In this document: positions 33,095-42,384 of the stretch, piece by piece
Position numbering within the stretch: the stretch's first letter is position 1
Layout of the letters: the number at the start of each line of letters is the position of its first letter
Assembly: GCF_016765795.1 (NCBI RefSeq)
Contig: NZ_JAESVP010000001.1
Coordinates: forward strand, 62,001 to 126,000
Direction: 5' to 3'
DNA from: Fuscibacter oryzae
Lineage (GTDB): Bacteria; Pseudomonadota; Alphaproteobacteria; Rhodobacterales; Rhodobacteraceae
DNA: 64,000 bases
Notes under the pieces: generated by a model
Told to the model about the DNA's origin: nothing
Seen by the model: the letters and a program-made list of their open reading frames with translations, nothing else
Databases searched by the model: none
Made by a program: the position numbers and the translations under genes

Positions 33095-33212
33095 ATGGCA
33101 CTCTCCCGTGTCCAAAACGCCCTATCAGGGCGATTGGTCGCGCTACTACACCTTGAAAACCGCAGGAGGAAGCGGGTAGATAGCCGCCAGACAGACCTAG
33201 GGATGGCGCGAC

Positions 33213-33737
33213 ATGTTCGACACGATGACTCTGACCAAGGCAACGGGCGCGGTGTGCGGCTCGCTCCTCGTGTTCCTCTTTGCCAATTGGGCGGCTGAAT
33301 CGTTGTACAACACTGCCCCGTCGTCGCATGGCGGGGAAGAGGCGGCCCAAGCCTATACCATCGACACCGGGGCAGCCGAAGGTGGCGAAGCCACCGCCGA
33401 TGCCGGCCCCTCGTTCGAAGAGGTCTTTGCCGCCGCCGATCCGGCTGCTGGTGAAAAGGTGTTCGGCAAGTGCAAGGCCTGCCACAAGATCGACGGTGCC
33501 AATGCCACCGGCCCGCACCTGAACGGCGTCGTTGGCCGTAACCATGCCGCCATCGCCGATTTCGCCTATTCCGACGCGATGAAGGGCAAGGCCTCCGAGG
33601 TTTGGACCCCCGATGTCCTGAACACCTTCCTGACCAGCCCCAAGGCCGCCGTCCCCGGCACCAAGATGACTTTTGCCGGTCTGCCCAAGGCAGAAGACCG
33701 CGCCAACCTCATCGCCTATCTGGCAACGCTCAAGTAA
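33213..33737 (+). CDS. cycY: Membrane-anchored cytochrome c (cytochrome cy / c552 type)
   Basis: This electron carrier is anchored to the periplasmic face and links the bc1 complex to terminal oxidases or reaction centres. The 174-residue protein has an uncleaved N-terminal anchor ([21 protein letters not shown], about 12-32) and a flexible acidic/Ala linker. A class I cytochrome domain follows, with heme motif CKACH at 87-91 and axial Met in [11 protein letters not shown]. Layout and length match cytochrome cy of Rhodobacter/Paracoccus. A strong terminator hairpin follows at 33758. It is divergent from pheA. Confidence 0.92.
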   Translation: MFDTMTLTKATGAVCGSLLVFLFANWAAESLYNTAPSSHGGEEAAQAYTIDTGAAEGGEATADAGPSFEEVFAAADPAAGEKVFGKCKACHKIDGANATGPHLNGVVGRNHAAIADFAYSDAMKGKASEVWTPDVLNTFLTSPKAAVPGTKMTFAGLPKAEDRANLIAYLATLK

Positions 33738-33757
33738 TCCGCGTCCCACCGCCGACC

Positions 33758-33783
33758 AAGGCCGCCCCTCGGGCGGCCTTTTT
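33758..33783 (+). terminator. Rho-independent terminator after cycY
   Basis: The inverted repeat AAGGCCGCCC/GGGCGGCCTT with a 2-nt centre (CT) is followed by TTT, 20 bp past the cytochrome stop codon. Both the stem and the T-run (partly within the stem) are clear. Confidence 0.85.
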
Positions 33784-33797
33784 CATTACCACACCCC

Positions 33798-33837
33798 CCT
33801 TTCACGCATTCGCGCCCGCCTTTCACGCATTCGCGCC
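33798..33837. repeat. Tandem 21-bp repeat CCTTTCACGCATTCGCGCC x2
   Basis: Two identical 19-bp units at 33798-33816 and 33819-33837 are spaced by CG. They lie between the cycY terminator and yejA, upstream of the yej operon, where they could affect its promoter. No known binding protein. Confidence 0.8.
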
Positions 33838-33908
33838 TTGAGGCCGCCCCCCGTTCCGCCCTAGATTCGCGCCAAAGCCGCAGGTCGGCGAAACAAGGGG
33901 AGTGGGGC

Positions 33909-35831
33909 ATGGTCCAGCGGGCGCACGCGGTTGCAGTTGCAGCGGAACGGAACGGCATGGCGATGCGTCTGGCAGGCGGTCTGGTTGCTCTTGGCGCGGC
34001 GCTGCTGCTGGGTTTGTCCCAGGCCCGTGCCGAGGATCAGAAGATCATCACCGCCCATGGCATCTCGACTTTCGGCCCGCTGAAATATCCCGCTGACTTC
34101 AAGCACCTCGACTATGTGAACCCTGATGCCCCCAAGGGTGGCGAGATTTCCGAGGCCGAGCTTGGCACCTTCGATTCGCTCAACCCCTATTCCTTCACCG
34201 GCACCGCCACCGGCGTGGCGACCGTGCTGTACGAATCCATTCTGGGTGCCACCGCGGATGAGGTGGGCGCAGCCTACTGTCTGATGTGCGAGACGATGGA
34301 ATACCCCGAAGACCGCTCTTGGGTGATCTTCAACCTGCGCAAGGATGTGAAGTTTTCCGACGGCACCCCGCTGACCGCCGACGATGTGCTGTTCAGCTAT
34401 AACCTGTTCCGCGAAAAGGGCATTGCCGAGTTTCGCGCCGTCTTTAACGACAAGGTGCAATCGGCAGAGGTGCTGGACCCCTACCGCATCAAATTCACCT
34501 TTACCCCCGGCACGCCCTTTCGTGACATGCCTGCCAGCGTCGGTTCACTGACGGTCTTTTCCAAGGCCGACTATGAAAAGAACAACCGCGATCTGGAGGC
34601 GTCCAGCCTGAAGCCCTTCCTTGGCACCGGGCCCTATGTCCTCGACAGCCTCAAGCCCGGCCAGCAGATCATCCTGAAACGCAACCCCGACTACTGGGCC
34701 GCCAACCACCCGCTGAACATCGGCCAGAACAATTTTGACCGGATTCGCGTGGAATTCTTTGGCGATGACAGCGCCGCCTTTGAAGGGTTCAAATCCGGCG
34801 TCTATACCTTCCGGCAAGAGACCACCGTCAAGCAATGGGCCACCGGCTATGATTTTCCGGGCGTCAAGAACGGCACCGTGATCAAGGCCGAACTGCCCAA
34901 CGGCAACCTGCCGCCCGCCTCTGGTTTCCTGTTCAACCTGCGCCGCGAAAAGTTTCAGGATGTCCGCGTGCGCGAAGCGATCGGCCTTATGTTCAATTTT
35001 GAATGGTCGAACCAGACGCTGTTTTACGGCCTTTATGCCCGCGTCAATTCTGTTTGGGAAAACAGCAGCATGGCCGCCAAGGGCGCCCCCGGCCCTGATG
35101 AGGTTGCCATTCTGCAACCCCTTGTCGATCAGGGCCTGCTGCCCGCCTCGATCCTGACGGATGAGGCGGCGATGTCGCCGGTCTCTACCCCCGAGCGCTC
35201 GCTTGACCGCAAGAACCTGCGCAAAGCCTCTGCCCTGCTGGAACAGGCAGGCTGGGTTGTGGGTGATGACGGCATGCGCCGCAACGCCAAGGGCGAAACG
35301 CTGAAGGTGGAATTCCTGACCGCCAGCCCGCAACTGGAACGCGTGATCAGCCCCTATGTCGAAAACCTGCGCGCGGCGGGGGTGGATGCCAGCCTGAACA
35401 TCATCGACCCCGCGCAACTGCAATTCCGCGCTGACCCGCCGAACTTTGATTTCGACGTGCTGCCCACCAGCATGGTGAATTCTCAGGAACCGGGGGGCGA
35501 GATGAAGCAATCCTACGCCTCTGTCACCGCCAACAACTCGACCCGCAACCGCATGGGGCTGGCCAATCCGGCGGTGGACAAGCTGATCGACAATGTTGAA
35601 CCGGCCAAAACCCGCGAAGAGCTGGACAGCGCCACCCGCGCGTTGGACCGGGTGCTGCGCAGCCTGCATCTGATGGTGCCGCGCTGGTACAACCCAAACT
35701 ACTTCGTCGCCTATTTCGACCAGTATGATCACCCCACGACCCTGCCGCCCTATGCCTTGGGGGAAACCAGCTTTTGGTGGTATGACGCGGCCAAGGCCGA
35801 CAAGCTGCGCGCAGCGGGTGTTCTCAGGTAA
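33909..35831 (+). CDS. yejA: Oligopeptide ABC transporter substrate-binding protein (YejA-like)
   Basis: This periplasmic solute-binding protein family 5 member delivers oligopeptides (microcin C-type peptides in enterics) to YejBEF. The 640-residue product has a signal sequence ending near QARA-EDQ (about residue 41) and a long n-region. Internal ATGs at 33957 and 33963 would give a standard signal, but GGGGAGTGGGG precedes 33909. YejA-type motifs are ISTFGPLKYPADFKHLDYVNP, GTFDSLNPYSFTG, LRKDVKFSDGTPLTADDVLFSY and NPDYWAANHPLNIGQNNFD. Its TAA overlaps the yejB ATG by one base (TAATG). Confidence 0.92.
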   Translation: MVQRAHAVAVAAERNGMAMRLAGGLVALGAALLLGLSQARAEDQKIITAHGISTFGPLKYPADFKHLDYVNPDAPKGGEISEAELGTFDSLNPYSFTGTATGVATVLYESILGATADEVGAAYCLMCETMEYPEDRSWVIFNLRKDVKFSDGTPLTADDVLFSYNLFREKGIAEFRAVFNDKVQSAEVLDPYRIKFTFTPGTPFRDMPASVGSLTVFSKADYEKNNRDLEASSLKPFLGTGPYVLDSLKPGQQIILKRNPDYWAANHPLNIGQNNFDRIRVEFFGDDSAAFEGFKSGVYTFRQETTVKQWATGYDFPGVKNGTVIKAELPNGNLPPASGFLFNLRREKFQDVRVREAIGLMFNFEWSNQTLFYGLYARVNSVWENSSMAAKGAPGPDEVAILQPLVDQGLLPASILTDEAAMSPVSTPERSLDRKNLRKASALLEQAGWVVGDDGMRRNAKGETLKVEFLTASPQLERVISPYVENLRAAGVDASLNIIDPAQLQFRADPPNFDFDVLPTSMVNSQEPGGEMKQSYASVTANNSTRNRMGLANPAVDKLIDNVEPAKTREELDSATRALDRVLRSLHLMVPRWYNPNYFVAYFDQYDHPTTLPPYALGETSFWWYDAAKADKLRAAGVLR

Positions 35832-36997
35832 TGCTGTCTTATATCCTGCGCCGTCTGCTTCTGGTGATCCCGACACTGTTCGGGATCATGCTGGTCAATT
35901 TCAGCCTGACCCAGCTTGTGCCCGGCGGCCCGATTGACAACATCGAGGCACGTCTGGAAGGCAATGGCGATGTGCTGGAGGCTTTGGGCGGCGGCTCTGA
36001 CACCGAGGCGCAGTCTTCCCAGAAGAGCAAACCGGGTGATGACAAAAGCAAAGGCGGCTATGTCGGCGCGCGCGGCCTGCCCCCCGAATTCCGCGCCAAG
36101 CTGGAGGTGGAGTTCGGCTTTGCCCGCTGGATCTGCCCCCCCGGCTTTACCGGCGCGCAAAAGGCCCCCGATTGCACGAAACAGGCGATTCCGGCGCTGG
36201 AGCGGTTCGGCATCATGATGGGGCGCTTTGTGCGGTTCGACTTTGGTGACAGCTATTTCAAATCGCAAAGCGTTGTCAGCCTGATCATCGACCGCCTGCC
36301 CGTGTCGATCACCCTTGGTCTTTGGACGACGTTGATCGCTTATGCCATTTCCATCCCCCTTGGCATCCGCAAGGCGGTGCGCGACGGATCGGCCTTTGAC
36401 AGTTGGTCCAGCGGCATCATCATCGCCGCCTATTCCATTCCGGGCCTGTTGTTTGCCGTGCTGCTGCTGGTGCTGTTCGCGGGCGGCAGCTATTGGCAGA
36501 TCTTTCCGCTGCGGGGCCTGACCTCGGACAACTGGGCGCAGCTTTCGGCATGGGGCAAGGTCATCGATTATTTCTGGCACATCGCGCTGCCCGTCACCGC
36601 AATGACGATTTCCAGCTTTGCCACCATGACCCTGCTGACCAAGAACAGCTTTCTCGATGAGATCAAAAAGCAATATGTCATGACCGCCCGCGCCAAGGGC
36701 CTGACAGAGCGGCGGGTGCTTTACGGCCATGTCTTCCGCAACGCGATGCTGATCGTCATCGCCGGATTTCCCAGCCTTTTCATCAGCGTGTTCTTTGGCG
36801 GCAGCATCATCATCGAAAACATCTTCTCGCTCGATGGCCTTGGCCGGCTGGGGTATGAGGCGGCGCTGCAACGCGATTACCCTGTGATTTTCGGCACCTT
36901 GTTCGCCTTTGGGCTGATGGGTCTGATGGTCGGCATCCTGTCCGACTTGATGTATGTCTGGGTTGACCCCCGCATTGATTTCGAGGCGCGGAAATAA
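35831..36997 (+). CDS. yejB: Oligopeptide ABC transporter permease YejB
   Basis: A 388-residue DppB-type inner-membrane permease. The N-terminal helix and LVPGGPID motif are typical. A long hydrophilic periplasmic insertion (about 38-135, with a Ser/Lys/Gly-rich stretch QSSQKSKPGDDKSKGGY) distinguishes YejB from DppB. Five further helices follow, with the EAA-like cytoplasmic loop MTARAKGLTERRVLYGHVFRNA. One-base overlaps with yejA and yejE support a single polycistronic unit. Confidence 0.92.
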   Translation: MLSYILRRLLLVIPTLFGIMLVNFSLTQLVPGGPIDNIEARLEGNGDVLEALGGGSDTEAQSSQKSKPGDDKSKGGYVGARGLPPEFRAKLEVEFGFARWICPPGFTGAQKAPDCTKQAIPALERFGIMMGRFVRFDFGDSYFKSQSVVSLIIDRLPVSITLGLWTTLIAYAISIPLGIRKAVRDGSAFDSWSSGIIIAAYSIPGLLFAVLLLVLFAGGSYWQIFPLRGLTSDNWAQLSAWGKVIDYFWHIALPVTAMTISSFATMTLLTKNSFLDEIKKQYVMTARAKGLTERRVLYGHVFRNAMLIVIAGFPSLFISVFFGGSIIIENIFSLDGLGRLGYEAALQRDYPVIFGTLFAFGLMGLMVGILSDLMYVWVDPRIDFEARK

Positions 36998-38112
36998 TGG
37001 CGCTTTCTCCCCTGAACCAGCGCCGCTGGCGCAATTTCAAGGCTAACCGCCGGGCATATTGGTCGCTGATCATCTTTGCGATCCTGTTCGGCCTGTCGCT
37101 GTTTGCCGAACTGCTGGCCAACGACAAACCGCTGCTGGTCACCTATCGCGGCGAATGGCGGATGCCCTTTCTGCGCTTTTATTCCGAGGCGGATTTCGGC
37201 GGCGACTTCAAGACCGAGGCGAATTATCGCGCGCCAGAGGTGCAGTGCCTGATCGTGACAGGCGGCGTGGTCGATTGCTTCGATACACCCGAAGACATTC
37301 TGGCCGGCGTCAAGGACGGCAGCTATGGCGCGGGGGTGGACGGGTTTCAGAAGGGCCGGATGATCTGGGCGCCCATCCCCTACAGCTATCAGACGATCAG
37401 CGATCTGGGCGGCAAGGCGGCCCCGTCGCCGCCCGATGCCGATCACTTGCTTGGCACCGATGATGCCGCGCGCGATGTGCTGGCCCGCGTGATCTATGGC
37501 TTTCGGCTGTCGGTGGGCTTTGCGCTGATCGTGACCGCGCTGACCTCGGTCATCGGCATCGCGGCAGGGGCGGTGCAAGGCTATTTCGGCGGCTGGATAG
37601 ACATTGTCTTTCAGCGGTTCCTCGAAATCTGGTCCGGTATTCCCATGCTTTACGCCATCATCATCATCTTTGCGGTGTTTGAACGCAGCTTCTGGATTCT
37701 CCTTATTCTGATGGTGGCCTTTGGTTGGACCAGCCTGATCGGCGTTGTCCGGGCCGAGTTCCTGCGCGCCCGTAATTTCGAATATGTCCGCGCGGCCAAG
37801 GCGCTTGGCGTGCCCGACAGGGTGATCATGGTCCGCCATGTGCTGCCCAACGCCATGGTGGCCACCCTGACCATGCTGCCCTTCATCGTCACCGGCACCA
37901 TCGGCAGCCTAGCCGCACTGGACTATCTGGGCTTCGGCCTGCCGCCCTCGCTGCCCTCGCTCGGACAATTGTCGCGGCAGGCACAGCAGAACCTGCAAGT
38001 GCCCTCGCTGGCCTTTGTGGCGTTCTTTACCTTTGCCATCATGCTCTCGCTTCTGGTCTTCATCTTCGAAGGCGTTCGCGATGCCTTCGACCCGCGAAAG
38101 ACCTTTAAATGA
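36997..38112 (+). CDS. yejE: Oligopeptide ABC transporter permease YejE
   Basis: A 371-residue DppC-type permease. YejE-specific features are the N-terminal NQRRWRNFKANRRAYWSL and the long first periplasmic loop (about 45-155) ending PSPPDADHLLGTDDAARDVLARVIYG. The EAA loop is VRAAKALGVPDRVIMVRHVLPNA, and the C-terminus ends FEGVRDAFDPRK. Its ATG overlaps the yejB stop by one base, and its stop overlaps the yejF start by four. It pairs with YejB to form the channel. Confidence 0.93.
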   Translation: MALSPLNQRRWRNFKANRRAYWSLIIFAILFGLSLFAELLANDKPLLVTYRGEWRMPFLRFYSEADFGGDFKTEANYRAPEVQCLIVTGGVVDCFDTPEDILAGVKDGSYGAGVDGFQKGRMIWAPIPYSYQTISDLGGKAAPSPPDADHLLGTDDAARDVLARVIYGFRLSVGFALIVTALTSVIGIAAGAVQGYFGGWIDIVFQRFLEIWSGIPMLYAIIIIFAVFERSFWILLILMVAFGWTSLIGVVRAEFLRARNFEYVRAAKALGVPDRVIMVRHVLPNAMVATLTMLPFIVTGTIGSLAALDYLGFGLPPSLPSLGQLSRQAQQNLQVPSLAFVAFFTFAIMLSLLVFIFEGVRDAFDPRKTFK

Positions 38113-39698
38113 CGGCGCCTGTTCTGGAAGTTTCGGGGCTGAAGATCAGCTTCCGGCAGGATGGCCGGGTGATCGAGGCCGTCAAAGGCGTCAGCTTTAC
38201 CGTGGGCCGGGGCGAGACGGTCGCGCTGGTTGGCGAAAGCGGGTCGGGCAAATCTGTCACCGCACTGTCCACCGTGGGTCTTTTGACCGACAGCGCCTTG
38301 GTTGAAGGGTCGGCCAGGTATCAGGGCAAGGAACTGATCGGCGCTGCGGAAAATGACCTGCGCCGGGTGCGCGGCAATGACATCAGTTTCATCTTTCAGG
38401 AACCGATGACCTCGCTGAACCCCTTGCACACGATCGAGCGGCAGCTGGGCGAAAGCCTTGCGCTGCATCAGGGCCTGCGAGGCGATGCCGCCCGCGCGCG
38501 CATCGTGGATCTGCTGACCAAGGTCGGTATCCGCAACCCGGAAAGCCGCCTGACCGCCTATCCGCATCAGCTTTCGGGTGGTCAGCGCCAGCGGGTGATG
38601 ATCGCCATGGCGCTGGCCAATGGCCCGGAACTTCTGATCGCCGATGAACCTACCACCGCACTGGATGTAACGGTGCAGGCACAAATTCTGGACCTGCTGG
38701 CCGACCTCAAAGCCTCCGAAGGGCTGTCGCTTCTGTTCATCACCCACGATCTGAACATCGTCCGCCGCATCGCCGACCGGGTTTGCGTGATGCAGGGCGG
38801 CGAGATTGTGGAACAGGGGCCGACGGCACAGGTTTTTGCCGCCCCCCGGCATCCCTATACCCAGAAACTGCTGGCGGCAGAGCCGAAGGGCCTGCCAGAC
38901 CCCCTGCCCGCCAATGCCCCGGAAATCCTGCGCACCGAACATCTGCGCGTCTGGTTCCCCATCACAGCCGGTTTCCTGCGCCGCACCACCGGGCATGTGA
39001 AGGCGGTGAACGACGCCAGCCTGTCGGTCCGTGCGGGTGAAACCCTTGGTATCGTGGGGGAATCCGGCAGCGGCAAGACCACCATCGCCCTTGCCATCCT
39101 GCGGCTGATCCAGTCCGAAGGGCGCATCACCCTGATGGGCCGCGACATTCAGGGCCTGACGGGCAGCGCCCTGCGCCCCCTGCGCGCCGATATGCAGATC
39201 GTGTTTCAAGACCCGTTCGGCAGCCTCTCGCCGCGCATGACCGCCGCCGAAATCATCAGCGAAGGCCTGGGCATCCACGCCCTTGCCCCGGGCCAGAACC
39301 GCGACCGGATGGTGACCGAGATCATGGCCGAGGTTGGCCTGAACCCCGACATGCGCGATCGCTACCCGCATGAATTTTCCGGCGGCCAGCGTCAGCGCAT
39401 CGCCATCGCCCGCGCCATGATCTTGCGGCCGAAACTGGTGGTGCTGGATGAACCGACCAGCGCCTTGGACATGACGGTTCAGGTGCAGATCGTGGACCTG
39501 CTGCGCGAGTTGCAGCGCAAGCATGGGCTGGCCTATATCTTCATCAGCCACGATTTGCGCGTCGTGCGGGCGCTGTCGCACAATGTGATGGTGATGAAAG
39601 AGGGCGATGTGGTCGAGGCGGGCGACAGTGCCGCCCTGTTTGCTGCGCCGCGAACCGACTATACCCGCGCCCTGCTGGCCGCCGCCTTTGGCCCATGA
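38109..39698 (+). CDS. yejF: Oligopeptide ABC transporter dual ATPase YejF
   Basis: A 529-residue protein with two fused ABC ATPase domains. Domain 1 (about 5-260) has Walker A GESGSGKS, signature LSGGQRQR and Walker [13 protein letters not shown]. Domain 2 (about 275-525) has [17 protein letters not shown] and [12 protein letters not shown]. Each domain ends with the C-terminal motif seen in peptide importers ([11 protein letters not shown] and [11 protein letters not shown]). It completes yejABEF. The ATGA overlap with yejE and another with the following glycosyltransferase indicate continued coupling. Confidence 0.94.
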   Translation: MTAPVLEVSGLKISFRQDGRVIEAVKGVSFTVGRGETVALVGESGSGKSVTALSTVGLLTDSALVEGSARYQGKELIGAAENDLRRVRGNDISFIFQEPMTSLNPLHTIERQLGESLALHQGLRGDAARARIVDLLTKVGIRNPESRLTAYPHQLSGGQRQRVMIAMALANGPELLIADEPTTALDVTVQAQILDLLADLKASEGLSLLFITHDLNIVRRIADRVCVMQGGEIVEQGPTAQVFAAPRHPYTQKLLAAEPKGLPDPLPANAPEILRTEHLRVWFPITAGFLRRTTGHVKAVNDASLSVRAGETLGIVGESGSGKTTIALAILRLIQSEGRITLMGRDIQGLTGSALRPLRADMQIVFQDPFGSLSPRMTAAEIISEGLGIHALAPGQNRDRMVTEIMAEVGLNPDMRDRYPHEFSGGQRQRIAIARAMILRPKLVVLDEPTSALDMTVQVQIVDLLRELQRKHGLAYIFISHDLRVVRALSHNVMVMKEGDVVEAGDSAALFAAPRTDYTRALLAAAFGP

Positions 39699-40921
39699 AG
39701 ATCCTGTTCGTCCATCAGAATTTCCCCGGCCAGTTCCTGCATCTGGCCCCGGAATTGCAAAAACGCGGCCACCAGGTCCGCGCCCTGACCGATGCGACGA
39801 ACCAGCGCCAGACCGGTATCGAAACCCTGCGCTACAAGCACACCGCCCAACCCATCGAACCCACCGCCGCCCGGCTGGGCCGCAACTATGCGATGATGAG
39901 CGATCGCGGCGTCACCGTGGCCCGCGCCGCCCTGAACCTGCGCCAGCAGGGCTATGTGCCCGATGTGATCATTGGCCATTCCGGCTGGGGCGAGACGCTG
40001 TTTCTGAAAGAGGTCTGGCCCGAGGCCAAGCTGATCATCTATGCCGAATTCTACTATCGCGGGCGCGGTGCAGATGTGGGCTTTGACCCGGAATTCAGCA
40101 GCCGCAGCTTTGATCAGGTGATGATCGCCCAGGGCCGTGCCGCCTATCTGGGGCAGGCGTTGACCCATGCCGATGCGGGCCTGTCGCCGACCCACTGGCA
40201 GGCGTCAACCTATCCAGCCGCCCTGCGGCAGATGATCCGCGTGATCTTTGACGGTGTGAACACCGCCACCCTGCGCCCAGAACCGGCGGCGCAATTCACC
40301 CTGCCCGATGGTCGGCTCTTGCGCGCGGGCGATGAAGTGCTGACCTTCGTCAACCGCAACCTTGAACCCTATCGCGGCTATCATACCTTCCTGCGTGCTT
40401 TGCCCGATGTGATGGCCGCCCGGCCACAGGCTCAGGTGGTGATTGTCGGCGGCGATGGTGTCAGCTATGGCGCGGCCCCGCCCGGCGAAACCGGCTGGAA
40501 ACAGCGCTTTCTGGCCGAGGTGCAGGACAAGCTGGATATGGCCCGCGTCCATTTCGTCGGCAAGCTGCCCTATCCGCAGTTCATATCGCTGATGCAGGTC
40601 AGCCGCGCCCATGCCTATCTGACCTATCCCTTCGTCCTGTCGTGGTCGATGGTCGAGGCGATGGCCTGCGGCGCCCATGTCATCGGCTCGGCCACCGCCC
40701 CGGTTGAAGAGGTGATCCAGCACGGCAAGAACGGCACGCTGGTGGATTTCTTCGACATTCCGGGCTGGTCCCGTGCCCTGACTGAAGCCCTCGCCCACCC
40801 CGACCGCTTCGCCCCCCAACGCCTCGCAGCGCGCCAGACCGTTCTGGAAAACTACGACCTGCACGGCGTCTGCCTGCCGCGCATGGTCGAATTCGTCGAA
40901 GGTTTCGCACCCAAGCCCTGA
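39695..40921 (+). CDS. Glycosyltransferase family 4 protein
   Basis: A 408-residue GT-B glycosyltransferase. The N-terminal acceptor domain ([26 protein letters not shown]) and C-terminal nucleotide-sugar domain (VNRNLEPYRGYHTFLRALP, VHFVGKLPYPQFISLMQVSRAHAYLTYPFVLSWSMVEAMACG) are clear. The donor-contact Glu lies in the WSMVEAMACG segment. It overlaps yejF by 4 bp (ATGA), so it is translationally coupled to a peptide importer, an unusual pairing. No other envelope-sugar genes are nearby, so the product (capsule, LPS decoration or other) is unknown. Confidence 0.87.
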   Translation: MKILFVHQNFPGQFLHLAPELQKRGHQVRALTDATNQRQTGIETLRYKHTAQPIEPTAARLGRNYAMMSDRGVTVARAALNLRQQGYVPDVIIGHSGWGETLFLKEVWPEAKLIIYAEFYYRGRGADVGFDPEFSSRSFDQVMIAQGRAAYLGQALTHADAGLSPTHWQASTYPAALRQMIRVIFDGVNTATLRPEPAAQFTLPDGRLLRAGDEVLTFVNRNLEPYRGYHTFLRALPDVMAARPQAQVVIVGGDGVSYGAAPPGETGWKQRFLAEVQDKLDMARVHFVGKLPYPQFISLMQVSRAHAYLTYPFVLSWSMVEAMACGAHVIGSATAPVEEVIQHGKNGTLVDFFDIPGWSRALTEALAHPDRFAPQRLAARQTVLENYDLHGVCLPRMVEFVEGFAPKP

Positions 40922-40969
40922 CAGGCACCTCCCTCCCCCTGTCAGAGGAAGGGTTCGGAAGGGGGCCGC

Positions 40970-42325
40970 CTAAATCGCCGCCGAATGCTGCGCCTTGGCA
41001 TGGTCATAGGCATCGAAGGCCCGCGCGATCATCCGGGTCAGCGGCCGACCGTGAACCGGAATCGAAATGCCATCGGCATCGCGCGCCACCATGCCCGGAA
41101 AGGCCCGCATCACGATGCTGAACATCCCGTCCAGTCGTTCCGGGGTAATCGCGAACCCCGACAGAATTTCCTCCATGTCCACCCGGAAATCGCACATCAG
41201 CGCCTCGATGATCCGGGCGCGCATCTTGTCCTCGCCCTGAAACACATGGCCTCGGTGGGTCGAGAACCGGCCTTCGCGCACCGCCTTGGTATGGACCGCC
41301 GTGGCGCTGGCATTCTGGGCATACCCTTGCGGAAACCGGCTGATGGAGGAGGCACCCAGCCCCACCAGAACCGGCGACTGATCATCGGTATAGCCCTGAA
41401 AGTTCCGCCGCAGCCGCCCCTTGCGCGCCGCCACAGCCAGCCCATCACCGGGCCGGGCAAAGTGGTCAATCCCCACCTCGTCATAGCCGTCCCATGCAAA
41501 CAACTGCCGCGCTGCCTCGAACAGACCCAGCCGTTCTTCGGGCGTCGGCATCGAATCGGATGGGATCATCTGCTGACGGCGGCTCATCCACGGCACATGG
41601 GCATAGCCATAAAGCGCCACCCGGTCGGGCGACAGGCTCAGCAATTTTTGCACCGAGTCCGAAATCCGTTCGCGCGTCTGATGTGGCAGGCCATACAGGA
41701 TGTCGGCATTCAGGCTACGGACGCCCCGGTCGCGGATCATGTCCGCCACAGCCCGCGTCAGCTCATAACTTTGCTCGCGCCCGATGGTTTTCTGGATTTC
41801 CGGGTCGAAATCCTGCACCCCGATCGAGGCGCGATTCATGCCAGAGGCGACCAGCGCATCCAGCCGCTCCGCGTCAATCTCGTTCGGGTCGATCTCGACC
41901 GAGAACTCCGCCCCCTCGGCCATCGGCACCGCCTGAAATACCGTATCGGCCAGATCGCGCATCATGTCAGCGGGCATCAAGGTCGGCGTCCCCCCGCCCC
42001 AATGCAGGCGCGACAGCCGCACACCCGGCGCAAGATGGCGCTTCAGCATGGCAATCTCGGCCTTCAGCACACGGGCATAGGCGCGCACCGGCTCGTCAGA
42101 CGAGGTGCCTTGCGTTCGGCAGGCGCAGAACCAGCACAGCCGCCGACAGAACGGCACATGCAGATACAGCGAGATTTCAGATCCAGCCGGGATCGCCTCG
42201 ATCCACGACACGAACACCTCTGGCGTCACCCCGCCGGCAAAATGCGGCGCGGTGGGGTAAGAAGTGTAACGGGGCACACGGGCGTCAAATAGCCCCAACC
42301 CCTTCAGTTGCGATTCAATGCTCAT
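40970..42325 (-). CDS. hemN: Oxygen-independent coproporphyrinogen III dehydrogenase
   Basis: This radical-SAM enzyme makes protoporphyrinogen IX for heme and bacteriochlorophyll without oxygen. The 451-residue protein carries the Fe-S motif CRRLCWFC (Cys60, 64, 67) plus Cys69, and the SAM-binding GGGTPTLMP; HemN-typical SYPTAPHFA opens the protein. It is divergent from fnrL with an FNR box in the 59-bp gap, centred exactly 41.5 bp before its ATG. TAGATA at 42336-42331 reads as a -10 element, so the transcript may begin at or next to the start codon. In Rhodobacter hemN/hemZ genes are FnrL-dependent. Confidence 0.95.
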   Translation of the reverse strand: MSIESQLKGLGLFDARVPRYTSYPTAPHFAGGVTPEVFVSWIEAIPAGSEISLYLHVPFCRRLCWFCACRTQGTSSDEPVRAYARVLKAEIAMLKRHLAPGVRLSRLHWGGGTPTLMPADMMRDLADTVFQAVPMAEGAEFSVEIDPNEIDAERLDALVASGMNRASIGVQDFDPEIQKTIGREQSYELTRAVADMIRDRGVRSLNADILYGLPHQTRERISDSVQKLLSLSPDRVALYGYAHVPWMSRRQQMIPSDSMPTPEERLGLFEAARQLFAWDGYDEVGIDHFARPGDGLAVAARKGRLRRNFQGYTDDQSPVLVGLGASSISRFPQGYAQNASATAVHTKAVREGRFSTHRGHVFQGEDKMRARIIEALMCDFRVDMEEILSGFAITPERLDGMFSIVMRAFPGMVARDADGISIPVHGRPLTRMIARAFDAYDHAKAQHSAAI

Positions 42326-42330
42326 TCCCG

Positions 42331-42336
42331 TATCTA
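42331..42336 (-). promoter_or_regulatory. Candidate hemN -10 hexamer (TAGATA)
   Basis: On the minus strand TAGATA lies 5 bp before the hemN ATG, at the distance expected from an FNR site at -41.5 if transcription starts at the ATG. Only a weak GGGA could serve as ribosome site, in line with a leaderless or near-leaderless message. Confidence 0.5.
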
Positions 42337-42359
42337 GGTATGAAGCCCCCTGCCGGGCC

Positions 42360-42373
42360 TTGACCTAAATCAA
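42360..42373. promoter_or_regulatory. FNR/FnrL box TTGAC-CTAA-ATCAA
   Basis: This matches the FNR consensus TTGAT-N4-ATCAA at 9 of 10 fixed positions. It is centred at 42366.5, between the divergent hemN and fnrL genes. The distance to the hemN ATG is 41.5 bp (class II activation geometry). It also lies 11 bp before the fnrL ATG, where bound protein could limit fnrL expression. Confidence 0.85.
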
Positions 42374-42384
42374 TCAGGGGCAGC

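Noticed and set aside
34545-35876. 443-codon minus-strand frame opposite yejA
   Set aside because: Antisense shadow in a GC-rich gene; no ribosome site or recognisable domain.
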